Source: Chthoniobacterales bacterium
Lineage (GTDB): Bacteria > Verrucomicrobiota > Verrucomicrobiia > Chthoniobacterales > UBA10450
Reading direction: 5' to 3'
DNA: 43,883 bases
NCBI GenBank assembly: GCA_025935755.1
Contig: JAICUQ010000011.1
Span: 1 to 43,883, forward strand
A program made the position numbers and the translations under genes. Shown here piece after piece: positions 16,270-24,166 of the stretch. The number at the start of each line of letters is the position of its first letter. Position 1 is the stretch's first letter. The notes below the pieces were generated by a model, which searched no databases, was not told the DNA's origin, and saw nothing but the letters and a program-made list of their open reading frames with translations.

Positions 16270-17457
16270 ATGAGCGCGCAATGGACTCAACGTGATTCAG
16301 TCGAAAAGGAATCCGAGTTGTTACCTCAGGAACCGCCTCCCTGGATCATTCGCTGGACAGCGTGGCTCTTAATTGCGGCATTTATCTTTGCGTTTGTAAT
16401 CGCGATCGTGGTGCGATTGCCGGAGACAGTTGATTGCCATTTCGTTCTCATACCCGCTACAGGCGCGGATCCGATTCAATCGCCGCGGCAGGCCACAATC
16501 AGCCGGGTGCTGGCTGAGGAAGGCCAGCCGGTAAAACGGGGTGATGAGTTGTTTGTTCTGCGCTCTGACGAGATCGGCGGTTGGGATACGCAGTTCCGCA
16601 CCCTCAGCGAAGACTTACGGACCAAGCAAGGGAGCCTGAAGAGGAATGAGAGCGCTTACACCGCGCAACTTGGAATTAAAAGCGCGGAGATCGAGCAGGC
16701 CAAAAGCGAAGTGCAGTTTCGCGAAAATCATGCGCGGACCAGCCGGGAGTTAGTTACTCGAATGGAAAAACTCGCCAAACAGGGTGGGGAGTCGGAGGTC
16801 GACCTGATAAAATTGAAACTCGACTTGGCCGGGTCAGAAAAAGATTTGAGCGTCGCCCAAAGAACCTTGCAGCAAGTCACTCTTGATCGTGAGCGAATGG
16901 AAACGGAACACGCGCGGCAGCGCGGGGAAGACGAGGGTGAAGTTGAAAAATTAAAAGTGCGTATTGCGGCTCTGAGAAAAGACCTGGAAAATGCTCAGCA
17001 AAACCTGTTGATGGTCCGCAGTCCATATGAGGGCGTAGTGATTTCCGTGGACCAGCGCACTCCAGGGAGTTTTGTTCAGCAGGGACAAGTACTTTGCCAG
17101 TTGGCGCCGAAAGGATCGAAGCCGCGCGCTCGCATGACTTTAAGTGAAGCCGGTCTCCCGAGGCTCGCCGTGGCTCAGCGCGTCCGCTACTTCTTTGAAG
17201 CGTTCCCTTATCAACGTTACGGGACTGTCACTGGAAAGGTCGCCTGGATCAGTCCATCGGCGGTTACCAGTACGGACGGATCGCGTTTTGTTGCGTTAGG
17301 ATCACTCGATCGTTATGAAATGTCTTCACGAGCAGGACGCTCTCTGCCTCTGCGCGTTGGAATGAAAGGCGATGCACACATCATAGTCGGAGGCCGGACG
17401 CTGATTGAATATGCATTCGAGCCGATCCGGCAATTGCGCGAAAGCATCAAGCAATAA
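16270..17457 (+). CDS. HlyD-family membrane-fusion (adaptor) protein
   Basis: The periplasmic adaptor that links the ABC exporter to an outer-membrane channel. The 395-residue product has one membrane helix (about 26-47), a first half of a lipoyl/biotinyl-like domain (QATISRVLAEEGQPVKRGDEL), a long coiled coil (about 105-245), and the second lipoyl half (VRSPYEGVVISVDQRTPGSFVQQGQ), followed by a beta-barrel region. It begins 7 bases after the exporter stop, so it belongs to the same operon. Confidence 0.93.
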   Translation: MSAQWTQRDSVEKESELLPQEPPPWIIRWTAWLLIAAFIFAFVIAIVVRLPETVDCHFVLIPATGADPIQSPRQATISRVLAEEGQPVKRGDELFVLRSDEIGGWDTQFRTLSEDLRTKQGSLKRNESAYTAQLGIKSAEIEQAKSEVQFRENHARTSRELVTRMEKLAKQGGESEVDLIKLKLDLAGSEKDLSVAQRTLQQVTLDRERMETEHARQRGEDEGEVEKLKVRIAALRKDLENAQQNLLMVRSPYEGVVISVDQRTPGSFVQQGQVLCQLAPKGSKPRARMTLSEAGLPRLAVAQRVRYFFEAFPYQRYGTVTGKVAWISPSAVTSTDGSRFVALGSLDRYEMSSRAGRSLPLRVGMKGDAHIIVGGRTLIEYAFEPIRQLRESIKQ

Positions 17458-17463
17458 CCACCG

Positions 17464-18483
17464 ATGCAGCCGCGGCCGTCCAAGTTAAGACTCCAACACC
17501 TAACGACCAACAATGAGGCAATGGCGCGTTGTCTTCAATTGGCCGGACTCGCTGCGCGATCCGATGTGCCCGTGGTACTGCTCGGCGAGACTGGCACGGG
17601 GAAAACATTGCTGGCGCAGGCTATCCATAATTCATCAAAGCGGGGAAATGGGCCTTTCATCTCATTTAACGCGGCGGCAATCAGCGACACTTTGCTCGAG
17701 AGTCAGTTGTTCGGTCACGAACGGGGAGCATTCACCGGCGCGCAACAAACGATTAAAGGAAAGTTCGAACTGGCCGACCAAGGCACGCTTTTTTTGGATG
17801 AGATCTCGGAGATGAGTCCTCTGGCACAGGTAAAAGTCTTGCGCGTTCTGGAGTATGGCGAATTCGAGCGTTTGGGCTCTGAGCGAATGCTCACCTCCAA
17901 CGCACGAATCATTTGTGCGGCCAATTGTTCGCTGCGAGAACGTGTGCGATTGGGAAAACTTCGGGAGGATCTCTATCAGCGACTCAATGGCCTTACGCTT
18001 CTTATCCCTCCGCTTCGAGAACGGCTGGAAGAATTGCCGGCATTGATCGCCACGGAATTGCAAATTGCCGCAACGAAAGAAGGCAAATCAATCACGGCAA
18101 TTCATCCGGAAGCGATGGATAAGCTGCTTCGTCACGACTGGCCGGGTAATCTGCGCGAACTGAGTCACACGGTGCGGACGATGACTCTCTTTTGCGATGA
18201 TTCGGTGATTCTCCCTGAGCATGTTGTATTTCCCGCGGATCTCGAACCGGATCGGGCAGCATCAGCAACCCAACAGCCAGAGCCGCTGCCCGCGAGCAAT
18301 CACCAGGAAGCTGATGCGGTTGTCGATCTCTCACTGGAATGCGCAATCCAAAAGCATGTTCGGCTGGTTTATGAACAGACAAATCGGAACCAGCGACGCG
18401 CCGCCCGATTACTTGGTATTTCTCGTTCGACTCTCGCCCGGTATCTGCGCGAGGTGCTTAAAAATAAATCACCCTCGGCCTAA
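17464..18483 (+). CDS. Sigma-54-dependent activator without receiver domain
   Basis: A PspF-like bacterial enhancer-binding protein of 339 residues. Only about 20 residues precede the AAA+ domain: Walker A GETGTGKT (41-48), sigma-54-contact motif GAFTGA (88-93), Walker B TLFLDE (108-113), and the arginine-finger region around LREDLYQRLNGLTL. A Fis-type helix-turn-helix ends the protein (QRRAARLLGISRSTLARYLRE). The missing N-terminal domain means its activity is not set by phosphorylation or ligand binding within the protein itself. It starts 6 bases after the HlyD gene. The likely targets are the peptide genes that follow; see the sigma-54-like site at 18635. Confidence 0.93.
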   Translation: MQPRPSKLRLQHLTTNNEAMARCLQLAGLAARSDVPVVLLGETGTGKTLLAQAIHNSSKRGNGPFISFNAAAISDTLLESQLFGHERGAFTGAQQTIKGKFELADQGTLFLDEISEMSPLAQVKVLRVLEYGEFERLGSERMLTSNARIICAANCSLRERVRLGKLREDLYQRLNGLTLLIPPLRERLEELPALIATELQIAATKEGKSITAIHPEAMDKLLRHDWPGNLRELSHTVRTMTLFCDDSVILPEHVVFPADLEPDRAASATQQPEPLPASNHQEADAVVDLSLECAIQKHVRLVYEQTNRNQRRAARLLGISRSTLARYLREVLKNKSPSA

Positions 18484-18519
18484 ATTTGAGGCCAGTTGGT
18501 CCAATAATGCAGTTGGAAT

Positions 18520-18537
18520 GTTGCTTCACGGAGCAAC
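18520..18537. promoter_or_regulatory. 18-bp palindrome, candidate activator binding site
   Basis: GTTGCT-tcacgg-AGCAAC is a perfect 6+6 inverted repeat. It lies 98 bases upstream of the candidate -24 element, a normal distance for an upstream activating sequence bound by a Fis-type enhancer-binding protein. No T run follows, so it is not an obvious terminator of the activator gene. Confidence 0.45.
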
Positions 18538-18634
18538 GATTTCACCGGGATTGAGAAATCCTTACCGGCATAAGTGCTTCCATCTCAATCGTAAACGGTA
18601 GCGTGATCACGGTTTTTTCTGTGGCCACGGAGAC

Positions 18635-18651
18635 TTGGCACGAATGCTGAT
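18635..18651 (+). promoter_or_regulatory. Sigma-54-like promoter upstream of peptide genes 2 and 3
   Basis: TTGGCACGAATGCTGAT fits the consensus YTGGCACGN4TTGCW. The -24 half is perfect, and the -12 half reads CTGAT in place of TTGCW, so the invariant C is A. The expected start of transcription is near 18661, very close to the GTG of peptide 2 (18669), which would leave its Shine-Dalgarno (18657-18660) at or before the transcript start. That conflict lowers confidence. Confidence 0.45.
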
Positions 18652-18668
18652 ATCATCGGAGAACCAAG

Positions 18669-18854
18669 GTGAATACACCGAGCAATAAAAAGAATGCGCC
18701 CGCCGTGCAGTCAGACGGTAAAAGGCGCAGGCGCACCAAGGATAAGTTGATTCGCCTTAACGACCTCATTCCAGAAAAGGACGTCAAGGGTGGGCACCAA
18801 GTGCTCTTCGGTGTCAGTGACACAACTCAAACTAACAACCCGAAAAATAAATAG
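18669..18854 (+). CDS. Peptide 2: GG-leader peptide precursor (61 residues)
   Basis: A predicted exporter substrate. The basic leader (GKRRRRTKDK) carries NDLIPEKDVKGG with GG at residues 41-42, then a 19-residue tail HQVLFGVSDTTQTNNPKNK. No cysteine anywhere. It starts with GTG preceded by GGAG at 7-base spacing. It lies 185 bases downstream of the sigma-54 activator and 14 bases before peptide 3, with which it is presumably co-transcribed. The leader motif is shared with peptides 1 and 3. I do not recognise the tail. Confidence 0.75.
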   Translation: MNTPSNKKNAPAVQSDGKRRRRTKDKLIRLNDLIPEKDVKGGHQVLFGVSDTTQTNNPKNK

Positions 18855-18868
18855 TCAGGAAACGCAAA

Positions 18869-19042
18869 ATGGCACAAAGAAAAGAAAGCAAACCGAAAAT
18901 CAAAGTCCGCGATCTGAAACCGAAAAAAGATACCAGGGGTGGCGTCGTCGCTGACGTCAACGCCCAGGCGCACCAACAGAACCACAGTGTTCAAACCCGT
19001 GGCACCCAGGGAAAAGGACACAGCGTAGATAGGTGGATTTAG
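18869..19042 (+). CDS. Peptide 3: GG-leader peptide precursor (57 residues)
   Basis: ATG at 18869 is preceded by AGGA (18857-18860) at good spacing. The short Lys-rich leader (MAQRKESKPKIKV) ends in RDLKPKKDTRGG with GG at residues 24-25. The 32-residue tail begins VVADVNAQAHQQNHSV and ends GHSVDRWI. It is hydrophilic, Gln/His-rich and without cysteine. A strong hairpin with a T run follows the stop by 5 bases, closing the transcript. The gene is under 60 codons and easily missed. Confidence 0.78.
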   Translation: MAQRKESKPKIKVRDLKPKKDTRGGVVADVNAQAHQQNHSVQTRGTQGKGHSVDRWI

Positions 19043-19047
19043 TGCCA

Positions 19048-19086
19048 GGCAACGCATCGCGGTTCGATCCCGCGAATGCGCCTTTT
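19048..19086 (+). terminator. Intrinsic terminator of the peptide operon
   Basis: GGC-aac-GCAT-CGCGG, loop ttcgatc-type, CCGCG-a-ATGC-GCC, then TTTT. The stem has 12 pairs with two small bulges. The loop and inner stem (cgcggttcgatcccgcg) look like a tRNA T arm, so it may derive from a tRNA 3' end, but there is no 5' half nearby. Confidence 0.65.
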
Positions 19087-19544
19087 ATGTTCGTCTCGGA
19101 TGTATCGATCAAAAGAATATCGCTCCCGCACCAGAACCCATATCGCCGGCGGTTGTTCCTCCCCAGAACGCCCCCCAAATTTCAGCGGTAGTTGATCAAA
19201 AAATGACCGCCCCCCATACCCGAGCAGGTATGAGAGGCGGCTGTTCCCCCCAGAACAATCTTCAAAAACTTCGACGGTACTAAACGAGCTTGCAGCCAAT
19301 AGCAACAAATTTGTTCGGGCCCGATATCGTGATCGTCAGTTGTTGTTGGATGCCCTGAGTGGGGCAACTCTTCGGGCCTAACGAATCGTTGGGATCTGGG
19401 TGCCGTTCTTCAGCTTCGATTAGCCCCGCCTCCCAGCGAAGTCTTCTTTTCAGCCCGGCGACAGCATTTCGGGGCGACATTCTTTGGAGCTCGCTGGTAA
19501 AACTGTTTGTTAATTCCACGCAATTTCCTGCAATACTGCACGCA
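19087..19544. other. Non-coding or decayed stretch with a short repeat pair
   Basis: No convincing gene in these 458 bases. Two related segments of about 50 bases start at 19148 and 19236 (ggcggttgttcctccccagaac / ggcggctgttccccccagaac). Between them lies a hairpin, ccgcc-cccc-atacc / ggtat-gaga-ggcgg (about 19207-19240). Open frames on the minus strand across it have no recognisable motif. Confidence 0.5.
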
Positions 19545-20006
19545 TCACCTCGGTATTGAAGGTTGGGCAATGTCGGATGAGAGCGGAGTGGGCATTGGGC
19601 TCGAACCTGGCGCCAATTCCGGACTTGGGGTTGGAGTTTCCTCCGGAGTTGGAGTCGGAGTGGTATCTGCCTGGGAGTGATTGCCATGTTTGCCAGCGGT
19701 CGAATTCCATTTGTGTGTGCCTGCCTGCTGCGCGCCTTGCCGCCCATGTTTGTGGGACTTTACGGCTTGTTTGCCTGGATGATGACCGGCACGCTGCCCA
19801 TGTCGCGTCGATGGCGGTTTGACGTGCAACAATCTTGGTTGCGGCGCCTTAACCTGGATCTCGGCCCTTGTCGCAGTAGTACGGCTTGCCGCCCACGCCA
19901 GCGCAAAAGTTGAGGTCAAGATTAATACGACTGCCGTTACTCTCGCCAGGCAGATCGCCACCCGTGCGACCGTCCCCATATTTCTGTTTGTCTCGCTTGA
20001 GTTCAT
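19545..20006 (-). CDS. Exported Lys/His- and Pro/Thr-rich low-complexity protein
   Basis: The 153-residue product begins with a signal peptide or anchor (VAICLARVTAVVLILTSTFALAWA), followed by a basic, His/Lys/Gln-rich region (GQRAGHHPGKQAVKSHKHG) and a C-terminal Thr-Pro tract (TPTPTPEETPTPSPE). No domain is recognised. ATG 20006 has GGGGGA about 8 bases upstream and is preferred over the longer opening to 20249, which would overlap the divergent phospholipid operon. Cell-surface or wall-associated function is only a guess. Confidence 0.6.
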   Translation of the reverse strand: MNSSETNRNMGTVARVAICLARVTAVVLILTSTFALAWAASRTTATRAEIQVKAPQPRLLHVKPPSTRHGQRAGHHPGKQAVKSHKHGRQGAQQAGTHKWNSTAGKHGNHSQADTTPTPTPEETPTPSPELAPGSSPMPTPLSSDIAQPSIPR

Positions 20007-20141
20007 AACGCATTCCCCCGTTCGTATTATGGAAATCGCACCGGGCGCGGCGTTCACGTGCCAAAGCCGAAATAGCGGCTGAGTGGAGCTGCGCGAAACT
20101 TGTCTTTGTTTTGTTGCCAGACAGCATCGCTGCTTTACAAA

Positions 20142-20792
20142 ATGGCAGCGATGTCGGGTTACGAACCAACTTCGCGGCGTCCGATTGCGTCTTTGTTTCG
20201 ACGAACGGCGGGCACCGCCACGCGGTTCTGTTTGCGCTATGGAATTCATCCGGATGTGATTTCGTACTTGTCCATCGTGGCCGCGCTGATCGCCGCGATT
20301 TGTTTTTGGAAATCGGGAGGGACCCGTTGGCTATTGCTCATCGCGCCGCTTTTTTGTTATTTGCGGCTCTGGTTCAACATGCTCGACGGCATGGTCGCGT
20401 TCGCGGCAAGGAATGCGAGTCGGCGTGGTGAAATCCTGAACGATCTGCCCGATCGGGTTTCGGACGTCGTGATCTTCGCCGGCGTAGCACATAGCGGGCT
20501 GATGAATCCGTTAATTGGTTACTGGGCGGCAATTTTTGCCGTGCTCACCGCATACGTCGGCCTGTTTGGACAAGCTCTCGGTGTCCAGCGCCAATTTGGG
20601 GGACTCATGTCGAAGCCGTGGCGCATGGTTGCGCTGCACTGCGGCGCATGGCTCACATTTTTTCTCGCGCAGCAGTCGTTCGCGACCCTCACCATTTTGG
20701 ATTGGACGTGCCTTGTGGTGATCGGTGGTTGCATTGAAACAATCGTTGTTCGCTTGAAACACATCACCGCCGCGCTGCAAGATAAAGGTTGA
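20142..20792 (+). CDS. CDP-alcohol phosphatidyltransferase (YnbA-like)
   Basis: Expected to swap CMP of CDP-diacylglycerol for an alcohol head group in the inner membrane. The membrane protein of about 216 residues carries a variant of the family motif DxxDGxxAR(x8)GxxxDxxxD: here NMLDGMVA and GEILNDLPD, so two of the four metal-binding aspartates (first and third) are Asn. The same kind of departure is expected for the YnbA branch, but it makes the activity less certain. ATG 20142 or 20151 is likely; a TTG at 20100 is possible. It is the first gene of a five-gene run with overlapping ends; the next gene starts inside its stop codon (TGATG). Confidence 0.85.
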   Translation: MAAMSGYEPTSRRPIASLFRRTAGTATRFCLRYGIHPDVISYLSIVAALIAAICFWKSGGTRWLLLIAPLFCYLRLWFNMLDGMVAFAARNASRRGEILNDLPDRVSDVVIFAGVAHSGLMNPLIGYWAAIFAVLTAYVGLFGQALGVQRQFGGLMSKPWRMVALHCGAWLTFFLAQQSFATLTILDWTCLVVIGGCIETIVVRLKHITAALQDKG

Positions 20793-21745
20793 TGTCGCCG
20801 CACATCGCGCTGCACGATCCTGTTTTTCGCAATTACTTCTGGATCGTTCTGATTTCGCTCGCCATCGCCGGTGCGGTGCTCGCGTTTCTGCGGTTCGTCT
20901 GGAAAAAGGAAACGACGTCAATGTTCAAGACGTATTACTCATGGATTCTCATTGCCGGGCTCGGTTTCATGGTTGTTTTTTTAGGGCGCATTCCAACGAT
21001 CGTTGGCATCACGTTGCTTGCGATCTGCGCGTTCAAGGAATTCGCGCACGCATCGGGGCTGTGTCGTGACTCGTTTATGACCGGTGCGGTCTATGCCGGT
21101 ATCGTTACTGCCGGAATTGCCTCATTGATTTCGCGACCGGGTGGCGACGAAACAGGCCAGGGCTGGTACGGATTGTTTGTCGCCTTGCCAGCGTTCGGGA
21201 TCGCATCGATTCTGCTGATTCCGATTTTGCGCAATCGCGCTCGCGGCGAGCTGCAACGCATATCGCTCGCCATTATCGGCTTTGTTTACATCGGTTGGAT
21301 GTTCGGTCACCTCGCATTCATGGCGAATAGTCGGAACGCCTATGGCTACATTTGCTACATCATTTTCGCGACGGCATTGACTGACGTTGCGGCATTTACT
21401 TTCGGGAACACGTTTGGCCGCCATCCGCTGCGCAGTGAAATCAGCCCGAAGAAGACATGGGAAGGTGCCATCGGAGCGTTTGTTATCGCTATGATCCTTC
21501 CGTGGGTTCTTCGATTCTCCTTTCCGTTTTTCGGCCCGTTACAACTATTTTCGACCGGGTTGATCGTTGGAATTGGCGGGCAACTCGGCGATCTTTCGAT
21601 TAGCCTCATCAAGCGCGACATCGGGATAAAAGACATGGCTGCAACTATTCCTGGTCACGGCGGGATTCTGGACAGGATCGATAGTTTGGTTTATGCCGCG
21701 CCATTGTTCATGTACATGGCTGCATATTATTATCCGCTCCGATGA
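20792..21745 (+). CDS. cdsA: Phosphatidate cytidylyltransferase (CDP-diacylglycerol synthase, YnbB-like)
   Basis: Converts phosphatidic acid and CTP to CDP-diacylglycerol, the substrate of the upstream gene product. The 317-residue polytopic protein has the CdsA signature near its C-terminus: SLIKRDIGIKDMA, then PGHGGILDRIDS. At least seven hydrophobic segments are visible. The ATG at 20792 shares a base with the preceding stop. Being embedded in a specialised cluster, it is more likely a pathway-dedicated paralogue than the housekeeping CdsA. Confidence 0.92.
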   Translation: MSPHIALHDPVFRNYFWIVLISLAIAGAVLAFLRFVWKKETTSMFKTYYSWILIAGLGFMVVFLGRIPTIVGITLLAICAFKEFAHASGLCRDSFMTGAVYAGIVTAGIASLISRPGGDETGQGWYGLFVALPAFGIASILLIPILRNRARGELQRISLAIIGFVYIGWMFGHLAFMANSRNAYGYICYIIFATALTDVAAFTFGNTFGRHPLRSEISPKKTWEGAIGAFVIAMILPWVLRFSFPFFGPLQLFSTGLIVGIGGQLGDLSISLIKRDIGIKDMAATIPGHGGILDRIDSLVYAAPLFMYMAAYYYPLR

Positions 21746-22470
21746 AAAAATGGCTGTACGATCCGGTGCGCGATCTCGATCAAGCGCCGGCCGATTCTTC
21801 CTGTCAGTTTCCGCGCGAGCCGGACATGATTGTTCAAGGATTGCGATCGTTCAGCGCGTTGATCATTCGGGGTCTGCTGCGCATCTATAATCGTTTTGAA
21901 ATTGTCGGGCACGAAAATCTCCGCACAAACCGGTCCCTGGTCATTGTCGCCAATCATTGCAGTCATCTCGACACTGTTTGTCTGCTTGCGGCGTTGCCAC
22001 TGTCCAAATTGCATCGCGCGTTTCCAGCCGCGGCATCTGATTATTTCTTCCAAAGCGTTCCGCGGCTTTGGGCTGCTGAGATACTGGTGAACGCACTGCC
22101 GTTTGCGAGACAAGCGCGGGTGCGTCAGAGCCTGGCCCTTTGCCGGGCATTGCTCGCCAATCCAGGAACCATCCTGATTATGTTCCCGGAAGGGACCAGG
22201 TCGATAAACGGCGAAGTTGGTGAATTCAAATCCGGCATCGGGGCTCTTGTTGCAGGACGCGATCTGGAAGTCGCTCCTTGCTTCATTGACGGATCGTTTC
22301 AAGCGTGGCCGAAAGGCAAACGATTCCCGCGCCCACGAAAACTTCGACTGATCGTCGGAAGACCTCGGGCTTATTGCGATCGTGGCACAGATAAGAATGA
22401 CATTGGCGCGATTGCCGCCGAATTACGCGATGCGGTGAACGAATTGCGCCCGACAAATGGAACCCGTTGA
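21742..22470 (+). CDS. PlsC-type 1-acyl-glycerol-3-phosphate acyltransferase
   Basis: Transfers an acyl chain to a lysophospholipid, probably lysophosphatidate. The 242-residue product has the HX4D catalytic motif (His72 to Asp77, NHCSHLD) and the acceptor-binding motif FPEGTRS (about 148-154). It overlaps the preceding gene by ATGA and the next by 14 bases. As I recall it, the E. coli ynbABCD cluster has no such gene, so this is an added step. Confidence 0.9.
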   Translation: MKKWLYDPVRDLDQAPADSSCQFPREPDMIVQGLRSFSALIIRGLLRIYNRFEIVGHENLRTNRSLVIVANHCSHLDTVCLLAALPLSKLHRAFPAAASDYFFQSVPRLWAAEILVNALPFARQARVRQSLALCRALLANPGTILIMFPEGTRSINGEVGEFKSGIGALVAGRDLEVAPCFIDGSFQAWPKGKRFPRPRKLRLIVGRPRAYCDRGTDKNDIGAIAAELRDAVNELRPTNGTR

Positions 22471-24166
22471 AACGACTTTCACGACCTGGGACGGTTCCGA
22501 GCTGTTTTTCCGAGCGTGGATGCCAAATGATCCGACAAACAAGGCGCTGCTGCTTTTTCATCGTGGCCACGAGCATTCGGGACGGTGGCAGGAAACGGTC
22601 GACTCGTTAGGCCTTGAGGATGTTGCAATCTTCGCGTGGGATGCGCGTGGCCATGGCCGTTCCCCGGAAGATCGCGGCGCGGCAAAAAGTCTTCACGACG
22701 TGATCAAAGATGTGGACGCTTTTGGGCGTCATGTCTCAGCCCGCTTCGGCATCCCGATCGAAAACATGATTCTGCTTGCGCACAGTCTCGCCGCCGTCAC
22801 CGTCACGGCCTGGGTGCACGATTACGCGCCGCCAATCCGTGCGATGATTTTGGCGACGGCCGCATTTCACGTGAAGCTCTATGTTCCTTTCGCTATTCCG
22901 TCCCTGCGAATTCTGCGACCGCGATTCGTAAAAAGCTATGTAAAGCCGAAAATGCTCACACACGATCATGAGCAAGCTGCGCGGTACGGTTCCGATCCGC
23001 TGATCTTCCGGCAAATCGCCGTGAACGTGCTTCTGGACCTACACGATACTGCGAAACGGTTGGTTGCCGATGCCGGTGCGATCCAAACCCCCACGCTGAT
23101 GATCGGCGCGGGAAAGGATCGGGTCGTGAGTCTCAAGGCGCAGCAAATTTTTTTCGATCGCCTTTCGTCAATTGACAAACGCCTCGACATTTTCCCGGAT
23201 GCTTATCACGCGATTTTTCATGAGACGAATCGTCACGATGTTATCGGAATCATCCGGGAGTTCGTTCGAGATTGCTTCTCGAAACCGGCAGCAAAGCTTT
23301 CCCTGCTACACGCCGATAAGACCGGGTACACGGCTCACGAACATGAGCAGTTAAAAAATAACGGCAGCGGAAGATTCGCAGTCGCGCGTACCGCCCTGAG
23401 ATTCGCCGGTCGATTGAGTCGTGGCATCGAGATCGGTTGGCGTTCCGGTTTCGATTCCGGTCTTTCGCTCGATTACGTTTACAAGAATGAACCAACCGGC
23501 TGGAGCCCATTCGGTCGGATGATCGACAAATCGTACCTGAATAGCATCGGTTGGCGCGGCATCCGCCAACGCAAAGAGAATCTAAACAAAATTCTGCGTG
23601 ATTTAATTCTGAGAGTGCATCGCGAGAACAAGCCAGTGAGAATCCTCGATATCGCCGCGGGTGCAGGGCGCTACGTGATCGAAACGATCCGCGACATGCC
23701 CAGGATTCCAATCGACGCCACGCTTTGCGATTATAAGGAGGAAAATGTCGACGCCATGTGCGCTCTGGCCGATGAGCTAAACGTCAATGGCGCCGTGGTG
23801 GCGCGCCGCGGCGACGCGTTCGATCGGGAGTCTCTGGCCAAAATTCAGGCGCGCGCGACGATCGGAATCGTTTCAGGCCTCTATGAATTGATTCCGTCCA
23901 ACGAATCGGTTCTGAATTCGTTGGGCGGCTTGGCCGATGCCATACAGCCTGGCGGTTATCTCATTTACACCAATCAACCCTGGCATCCGCAGCTTGAATT
24001 CATTGCGCATGTCCTCGTGAACAGGGAAGGAGAACCCTGGATTATGCGGCGGCGGACAACGGCCGAAATGGACGAACTCGTTCGCGCCGCCGGGTTCGAG
24101 AAGATCGATATGGAAATCGACCGGTGGGGACTGTTCACGGTTTCAGTGGCACGCCGTGGGCGTTAA
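22457..24166 (+). CDS. Alpha/beta hydrolase fused to SAM methyltransferase (YnbC-like)
   Basis: A 569-residue two-domain protein. The N-terminal half (about 1-280) is a lysophospholipase-like alpha/beta hydrolase: oxyanion HRGHEHSGRW, WDARGHGRSP, nucleophile Ser110 in LLAHSLAAV (AHSLA in place of the usual GHSxG), acid region GAGKDRVV and catalytic His in YHAIFHE. The C-terminal half (about 390-569) has class I methyltransferase motif I, ILDIAAGAGRY. This fusion is the hallmark of E. coli YnbC. The chemistry is unproven: deacylation of a lipid and methylation of a head group or acyl product are reasonable guesses. Confidence 0.88.
   Translation: MEPVETTFTTWDGSELFFRAWMPNDPTNKALLLFHRGHEHSGRWQETVDSLGLEDVAIFAWDARGHGRSPEDRGAAKSLHDVIKDVDAFGRHVSARFGIPIENMILLAHSLAAVTVTAWVHDYAPPIRAMILATAAFHVKLYVPFAIPSLRILRPRFVKSYVKPKMLTHDHEQAARYGSDPLIFRQIAVNVLLDLHDTAKRLVADAGAIQTPTLMIGAGKDRVVSLKAQQIFFDRLSSIDKRLDIFPDAYHAIFHETNRHDVIGIIREFVRDCFSKPAAKLSLLHADKTGYTAHEHEQLKNNGSGRFAVARTALRFAGRLSRGIEIGWRSGFDSGLSLDYVYKNEPTGWSPFGRMIDKSYLNSIGWRGIRQRKENLNKILRDLILRVHRENKPVRILDIAAGAGRYVIETIRDMPRIPIDATLCDYKEENVDAMCALADELNVNGAVVARRGDAFDRESLAKIQARATIGIVSGLYELIPSNESVLNSLGGLADAIQPGGYLIYTNQPWHPQLEFIAHVLVNREGEPWIMRRRTTAEMDELVRAAGFEKIDMEIDRWGLFTVSVARRGR

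Noticed and set aside
19182-19367. 61-residue minus-strand frame with an LGG segment, considered as a fourth peptide
   Set aside because: It lacks the DLxPxKD motif, contains cysteines and overlaps a degenerate repeat pair.
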